From Euryarchaeota archaeon UBA549 (GTDB lineage: Archaea; Thermoplasmatota; Poseidoniia; Poseidoniales; Poseidoniaceae), in the NCBI GenBank assembly GCA_002495645.1, contig DAGF01000006.1, forward strand, positions 1-11,448: 11,448 bases of DNA. The letters are read 5' to 3'. The position numbers and the translations under genes were made by a program. Below are positions 1 to 7,900 of the stretch, piece by piece (within the stretch, counting starts at the first letter, position 1; every line of letters begins with the position of its first letter). The notes under the pieces are model-generated. The model ran no database searches, had not been told where the DNA came from, and saw only the letters and a program-made list of their open reading frames with translations.

Positions 1-1920
1 GCCGACGGTGCTGTTGCCGACCCCGACGGCGACGGTATGTCGAATCTTCAGGAATACCTCTACCTCCAACCCAGCGGTTGGGACAACACCAACACCGCTT
101 CGGTGCTTGACAATGGTGTGTGGTGGAACGGGACCATCCCCGTCAACGACTGGAACGAAGAAGACGCCATGCAATTCAACCAACCCGCTTGCGGTTCGGC
201 AGGCTCGGACGGTACCGGCTCCATCATCCTGTGCGATGAAGACCCCGTAGGCAACATGTGCACCAACGGCTTTGATGATGACAAGGACGGTTTTGTTGAT
301 GCAGCCGATTCAGATAACGACGGCGATGCCGACTGTCTTTCCGACGATGATGACGGTGACGGCGACATCGACGAAGACCCGGCCGGTTGGGACACCGATG
401 GCGACGGCATGCCCGATGGTTGGGAAGCCGCAAACGGGTTGAACGCAACCTCACCTTCCAACGCTGACGGCCCCAACGGCGACCCCGACGGTGACGGCCT
501 GACCAATCTCATGGAGTACGTCAACCCAACATGGACGACCATGTGCGGTTCATCGCCTTGTTTCCGCAACGGCCCCGACGGCATCGTCACCGAGACAACC
601 TCTCCTTGTGACCCAGTACAGGGCATCGGTCCCGGTGGCTGCGCCACCTACACCGCAGAGGTTGACGGCATCACATCGACCAACCCGCAACGCGCCGATA
701 CCGATGGCGACGGCTTGAACGATTCCTACGAGGCCTTGACCTTGTTGACCGACCCGACCTCCTCCGACACCGACAGCGACGGCATCAGTGATGGCGTTGA
801 AGTCAACGGCGCCTACGGAAACCCGGCCCAAGCCAGCGACCCACGCAACAACAACACGGACGGTGATGCCTTTGATGACGGCGAAGAAGACACCAACTTC
901 AACGGCGTGTTGGACGCAGGTGAAACCGACCCAACTCGACGAGAAGATTCCGGGGACGAAGACCAAGACGGCATTCAGAACTGGGAAGAGAACTTGACGT
1001 GCACGTTGTGGAACGTCGCAGACACGGACTTCGGAGGCATCAACGACGGCCAAGAGCGCAACATCAGCCACGGCACCGACCCGTGCGATTCGCTTGTAAA
1101 CTTCGAGACCACTTACGTCCAAAACCTTCCAGGAAGCCGCCTTGAAGTCGGCAACGGTTCAGGGTTCAATCCAGGAGGTGGCGTCGGATGGTACAACGTA
1201 TCGGGTACATGGGAAGCCTTTGCCTATGCCACGGTGGTGAACAATGTGCTGCAAGGCGTGTCGAATGGACCGTCCGGCACGGCGACCGATGTAGCCAACC
1301 GAAACGGTTCCTTCTGCCATACCTCTGCGGTGGCCGCTGGAACCATCTCATCAACGCAGCAATACTGCGATGACGATTACGAGGACAGCGACGGCGATGG
1401 GTTGGCCGACTGGCAGGAACTGCTGGGTACGTTTGGCTGGTTTTCTAACCCCGCCATCGCCGATAGTGACGCCGACGGCGTGAACGATTTCGACGAAGTC
1501 CAGGACAACACTGACCCCAACGAGCCGTGCACCAACCTCCTTGACGACGACGGCGATGGTTTGAACAATTATTTTGAGAACACCACGGGTTGCGACCTGA
1601 TTTACATCGGAATTACCAACGGTTCGCAAGACGTTTGGGTCACCACATCAACAGCTTACGACACGGACCAGGGTGGTGTGGACGACCGCAGCGAATACTT
1701 TGACGGAACCAACCCCCAAAACGACCCGTCTGACGATATTCAGCCCGACGATTTCGACGGCGACGGCATCCCCGATGCGGTTGAAAACCAAACGGGAACA
1801 GACTGGACCAACCCAGACACCGATGGCGGAGGTATGCTCGATGGTGATGAGTGTCCAGATATTTTCTGGTTCGTGAACTGTGCTGGTGCACCCTTTGATC
1901 CCTTCGACCCCACCGACGAT
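1..1920 (+). repeat. Thrombospondin type 3-like calcium-binding repeat block in the giant protein
   Basis: About 15 Asp-rich motifs of the form DxDxDGxxDxxE are visible, for example DTDGDGMPDGWE (nt 391 on), DTDGDGLND (about 700), DTDSDGISDGVE (about 769), DSDGDGLADWQE (about 1384) and DFDGDGIPDAVE (about 1753). Several are followed by a short loop ending in TDP or TNP, the usual phrasing of TSP3-like repeats. In this family the Asp side chains coordinate Ca2+ and stiffen an extracellular stalk. Three motifs are variants with GG in place of DG (about 1021, 1660 and 1819). The block also contains most of the protein's Cys residues, probably as local disulfides. Codons 366-455 interrupt the repeats. 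These are repeats at protein level only; I see no long exact DNA duplication. Confidence 0.88.
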
Positions 1921-4900
1921 GTCATGTCAAACGGTATCGTGTTCTATGCCAACAACACCTCCGGCACGGTCGACCTCGACCTTGACCACCGATGGCGAAC
2001 CATCACGAACGATTTCTACACGGGAACGACCTATGCGCACCTCGCCAGCGTCCATCCATCAGAGACCATCGCCGTACCGATGAGCAATTTCACGCATCTT
2101 GCGCCTCTCTCCTTTGCCAATTCAACGGTTCAGTGGAATGTTCAATACAACCAACCCATCACTTCAGGACAAATTCCTGCCCCTTCGTTTTACTCGAATA
2201 TCTCGTTTTACTTCGAGCCCACGGCGAACATCTCCCGCTCAAACGACACCCACCTTCTTTCGCTGGTGGAGGGTTCGGTGGACCAGGTGGTCTTTGAGCA
2301 ACCCGAGTACTACTTCGACTGGGCCACATTGGCATCGACCACCGTACCTGGTCAAGGCTTCCCCTACGAACTCCTGGTTGACGAGCGATTCACCAACGCC
2401 AGCAGCGAGTACTCCTACGTGCAGAACATCACGGCTGCCGTCATTGGCGAAGCCGGTGCTACCGACGCATACAGCACAGCGCTTGCGATTGAAGATTTCA
2501 TCATCAACGGTAACGCTACGACGGAATTCAAGCGAAATTACAACGGTTCAGGAACTGTCAGTCCTGTTGATGTCACACTCAATGTCCTCGAAGCCCTCAA
2601 GGAGGGTTCGTGCCGAGAGTTCAACACCGCCTTTGTGACCATGGCTCGTATTGCAGGCCTGCCGGCTCGTCAGGTGACGGGCTACATCGGTGGCACCTGG
2701 ACCGGAGACGGTTATGCCGTGTACTCCACCGACGCTGCGACCTGGTCAGAAGTGCGCCTCCAACAAAACAGTGCGAACGGCAACACCGATTTGGGCTGGA
2801 TTCCGTTTGACCCGTGCCCACCTGCTGAGGAGATTGAAATCGTCAATCAAACCATTTCCACACTCACCGTTGCTCGAGACGGTACGGAAACCATCACCGT
2901 CTCCGGACAACTTCGCTATGTCGCCAACGGTACGCCCATTCAGGACATCCGTGTTCTCTCCTACCTTACACCGGTCAGCGACGCACCGTTTGTCCCCGGT
3001 TTCGGCGCCACGCAGGACCGCCTTCTCGACGAAAACCTCACCGACGCCAACGGGACCTTCACCCTCTCAGGTTTCCCAGCTGCACCTACCGCTCCGGGCA
3101 TGCACAACATCGTCATCGAGCACCGCCAGTCGGGCTATGTTTCCCACGACGGCGTCATCTTCGATGGCTATGTGAACTTGACCGATAACGCCACGTTGAA
3201 TCACACGGCGCCCCTGGCCATCAACGCCCCAATCGCTGGTGCGGGCGCCACCACGGTGCTTGAAGGTCGTTTGGTTTTGGCACAGCAACCCACCGATGAA
3301 ATCTTCAACATGCCCAACCAAACGGTCTGGTTGACCTACACCTCGTCGGTTGACGGCGCACAGAATCTGTCCGCTCAAACAGATGCCAGCGGGTCGTGGA
3401 CCATGACGCTTAATTTGAGCGAAACCGAAACGCTTGGCAACCTTGCTGCAACCCTTGGATTCTCCGGCTGGCAAGACACGTCTGTCCCGGGCGCAACCCC
3501 AGCAACCTTCCACCTCAACCCCACCACCACCTCCATCGTTCTGAACGTGACCGAAGCTCCGAACTTGACGGCGACCATCGAAGGGCCGCTTACGAACAAG
3601 AGCATCATTCTGCTCGGCGATGATATTTGGGTCAACGGCAGCGCCCTCTCGTTAGGAACAACGCCAACAGCACTTTCAGGCGACCTTCAGTTCTCCATCC
3701 GTGCCAATGATTCCGGTGATCAGTGGCTTGAAATGTTCAACTTGAGCGTCTCTGGGACCTTCTCGTTCCAGTTCTTGATGCCAACCAACGTGATGGTTGC
3801 AGCGGGTGCCATTGAGACGAGGCTGCGTTTCTTCCCCTCGACCTTGCCGGCAACCGACGATGCTGACATGACGGTTGACCCGCCGTTCTTCCTGCGCGGT
3901 TTACTCACCTTTGTGGTCCAAGACTCCTCACAGGTTCGGGGTCAAGATGCCCTCGTTTCGGTTCAAATCAACGACCATCGAGGAATTGCAGCGAGTCCTA
4001 ATCTGCTTGGAAATTACGACTTCTCCTTCAACGGCTCCTGGTTCAACACGACGGTTGACCCCGAGCTTGACCTCCTCGAACTCGTCCTCCCGTTGGCTGC
4101 TAATTTGACCTCAGGAGATTACCCGATTGGCATCTCCTTCAACGGGTCAAGCTTCTACCAGCCATCGACAGGCTTTGGCTCCATCCGCGTGATGGCAGAC
4201 ATTGGGTGGAATCTCTCCATTGGTCAAGATTGGACCTTCATGGGCAATTCCACCCGCCTCTTTGGCGATGTGTTTGACGCCGTTTACTTAACGCCGGTTA
4301 TCGGCAACACCACGCTCATCAGCGTGAGCCTCTTCACCGAGCAGGGACCGATTGATGTCGCACAGTCAACCTTGAACAACACCACGGGAACCTTCGACAT
4401 CCCCATCACGATGCCAACAAACCTGCGTTCGGATGCTTATGAATTCGTGGTGGACTTTGATTTCCTCAGTCAGGCGCCCCCTGGTGGAGCGTACTACGCC
4501 TTTGTTGATTCAGCCGTTCCGCCGGCCCCACCCACGCAGATTTCAACACTGGGTGGCATCATCACGGAGGTGGTGGTTGAAGCCGAACGCCCAGCCTACA
4601 TCGTCGAGATGAATGACACGGTCTCCTTCACCGCAAAGGTCACCGATATCGCCGACGCCTCCAACATCAGTGGGGTCAGCGTCGATTACATCTGGGATTA
4701 TGGCAACAGTAACCAGAGCCTCGGCGCCGTCACGACCGACGGGGAAGGAAACTCGACGTTTGATTTCACGCCATCGGGCATTGCCCCCGGCTACTACGAT
4801 GTCGGTATCGTCGTTCAAGATGACCTGTCAGCGGCATTGAGTGCCGGAAACTCACGTCGCTACGGCAATTCGACCATCATCAACGTGACCGTGCAGGTGA

Positions 4901-7900
4901 CCAGTGATATTTCTCTGATCTCGGTTCCAAGCACCGTGACGGCCGGTGTTCCGTTCAACGTCGTGGGGCAAGTGGAGGACGCTGAAAACGCAAGCCGCCA
5001 ACTCATCAGCGCCGTTCGCTTGAATGTCTTCTGGCTCGAGAATCCTGAGGAGTTGCTCCTCAGTAACTTCGCCACCACCAATAACGGCAGTTTCAACATG
5101 ACCGTGCCGACCGACACGGCTGGAAACGGAACCACTCGCGGGCCCCACACCTTGGTGATCACCGTGGTCAACGAATCCTCGCCGTTTTACTTGACCGCCA
5201 CAGCTCAATCACCTATCCAAGTCATGGGCGTCTCACGCTTGGAGAATCTGCAACCGTTGAACGCTGTGGTCATCAACCGAGGAAACGATATCAACATGTC
5301 CGCCCAACTCGTTGAGGCCTCTGATATGTTTACCCCGCTCTCGACTTATGAGGTCGCCCTGCAATTCCACGAAACCTGGCTTTCGCCCCAAATTACGGAC
5401 GGGGAAGGCTTTGCAAACTTCAGTTTCACCATCCCTTACGACCATCCATTGGGTCTTATTGTGGTTCAGATGGTGTTCAACGGTTCCACTGATTTGTTGT
5501 CGACGAGCGCCAATCTGACGACCATAACCGTTCGCTCACTGACCTTCATGGTCGTGGACTCCATCACGGACAATCCAGTTGCAGGTACATCCTTCAACAT
5601 CAGCGGGCAGGTCATCTCCGATAACGGCTCAGGATTGGTTCAGCGAGACAACAGTGTCTTGGCAAACGCCAACGTCTTGTTTTCCATTGACGGCCAACCG
5701 ACCGGCTTTACGGCCACGGGTGGCACCATTGGGGTTGATGGCTACTGGAACGCCACCATCCGCCTGAGCGAGACCTTCGCTGCGGGCAGCCATATTATGG
5801 AAGCCACCTACATTCCGAACGTCAATTTCTATGTCGGTTCGGACAACAACACCACGTTTGACTCACGTGGCTTCTCCGTAATGAACTTCATTTTGCCTGC
5901 CCTCGATGGCATTGGCCAGCCTTCACTGAACGACCGCACAGATCGTGGCGATGTGGTTGAATTCTCAGTGCTGCTTCGAGATAACCAAGGTTTGCCGATG
6001 GCGAATCAAAGCGTGGTTGTCACGCTCACCGAGACCATCAACGATGCCTCTCCGGTGCAAATTACTGTGCTCACTGCATCCAACGGCTCCGCCTGGGGTA
6101 ACCTCACTGTACCTGCTAACATGAGCGTCGGACCGACGGGCATCCATGCTGATTATGCTGGTATTGCTGGTACGACCGGTATTCTTGGAACCAATGCCAC
6201 TTCGTCCTTTGTGGTTCTTGGGCAAACGGAAGTGTCCATCACAGAAGCACCAACGGTTCTGGTGGCCGGTGATATGCTGGTGGTCAACGGCACCCTGCTC
6301 GATGACCTCGGTTTGGTGTTGCAGACCAACGGCGTACCTTCAACTGCCGTGGTTCACCTGCTCATTGACGGCGTTCCTGTGGCGAGCATCGAAACTGACA
6401 ACATCTCGGGCGCCTACACCTTCTCCTACATGCTACCTGAGGACACGGCTGCAGGTCCACACCAAATCTCGGTGGAATTCCGAGGTGGACGAGAGTGGGT
6501 TGACCCAGTGGGCTATGGCGATATCAACAACCCCGAATACTACCAGCCCAGTTCGGCTGTGGTGGAATTCAACGTCAGCGTTCCAACAAAGATTCTGCTC
6601 CTGACCGCCACGGGTGATGCTGACCGAGACACGACCATCACCATTCAAGGTCGCCTGCTCGACGTGGTTGACAATCCACTGGCAAACTTGACCGTTGAGA
6701 TTTGGCTGGGTGGCCAATGGCTCACCAATGCAACAACCGACGAACTCGGGGAATTCTCGGCCGTTCACCCGGTGCCTTCCGACGCTCCGCTTGGACCTGT
6801 AGTCCTTGAGACACGCTTTACCGGAACGGTGGCTTACCTCCCGAGTAACGCCACCGGTTTGTGGGAAATTTACAGCCCCGTTCTTGTCACGGTCGACATC
6901 ACGTCGCCGGTTGCCGTCAACCAGACGGTGTCCATCACCGGTTCGGTCGTTGACAACCAGCTCCTGGGTGTGCCAAATCACGAAGTGCAATTGGTGGTCG
7001 AGGGCATCGTTATTGCGAGCCTGACCACGGATGAAAGCGGCGACTTTTCCTTTGATTGGGTTGTTCCGGACATCTTTGACTTTGGAAACCGAACGCTTGT
7101 GGCAGAAGCGCCACCTCAAGGCTTCTACCGAGGCGGAGAAGGCAACGTGACCTTCTTCCTCTCTCACCGCTCCTGGGTCACACTCCTCTTCGATGACGGC
7201 ATTGACGCAACCCGAGGAGATACGTGGGAATTGAGCGGCCGACTTTACGACTTTGATACCGTCGACCGAGATGGTTTGGTCGGCTTTGAACTCCTCGTGA
7301 AACTCGATGGCAACACCCTCTTCACCACCACGACCGGTGCGGACGGTGAGTGGAGTGCAACCGTGCCTGCGACCATGGACCTCGCCCGAGGCGAGCACAC
7401 CGTTTCGGTGGTGTTTGAAGGCACACAGGCTCATCTGGCTGCTGACGCTGAAAGCAGCGTTCGAGTTTGGGCCGACCTCGTCATCCAAGTTGACGCCGCC
7501 TCCACTTCCAACCTCGTGACCCGCTCAAACAGCGTGTTTGATTCCATTTCCTACTCTGGCTCCGTGCAGGAAGTTGGAGGTTCTGGCGAGGTCTTTGAGA
7601 ACCTCGTTCTGAGCATTGGAAACGGCTCTGACTGTGCAAGCGGTCGTGAAGGAGCACGTTGCTTTGCAGAGAGCAGCGTCTTGTGGTCGAACGGCAACTT
7701 CTCGTTAACGGCAACGGCGCCTTACTGGTTGGAGGTGGGTTCGCAGTACTTCTTCCTCGATGTGGCCCGAAATGATACGCTCTACCTCAATGCAGCCAGC
7801 ATCAGTCAAACCGTCTTCGTACGAGTTGACGCAGTCATCACGGTCGACCTCCTCGAGGTGGTTGAGGACGAACAAGAAGAGGTAGGGGGTTCACTCCTTG

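Noticed and set aside
37..39. ATG at 37 as the real start of the giant protein
   Set aside because: The frame is open to base 1 and the preceding codons encode a continuing Ca-binding repeat; no ribosome binding site or signal peptide follows the ATG.
60..647. 195-codon - strand frame rich in Ser and Pro
   Set aside because: It is the antisense image of the Asp/Gly codon repeats on the + strand, with biased composition and no domain.
1..1920. Repeat-rich DNA as a possible CRISPR array or tandem DNA repeat
   Set aside because: The similarity is at protein level with variable codons and spacing; there are no identical direct repeats with unique spacers.
6433..7488. 351-codon open frame on the - strand inside the giant gene
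   Set aside because: It is antisense to well-patterned Ig domains, its translation shows no recognisable domain, and long opposite-strand frames are expected in a GC-rich gene of this length.
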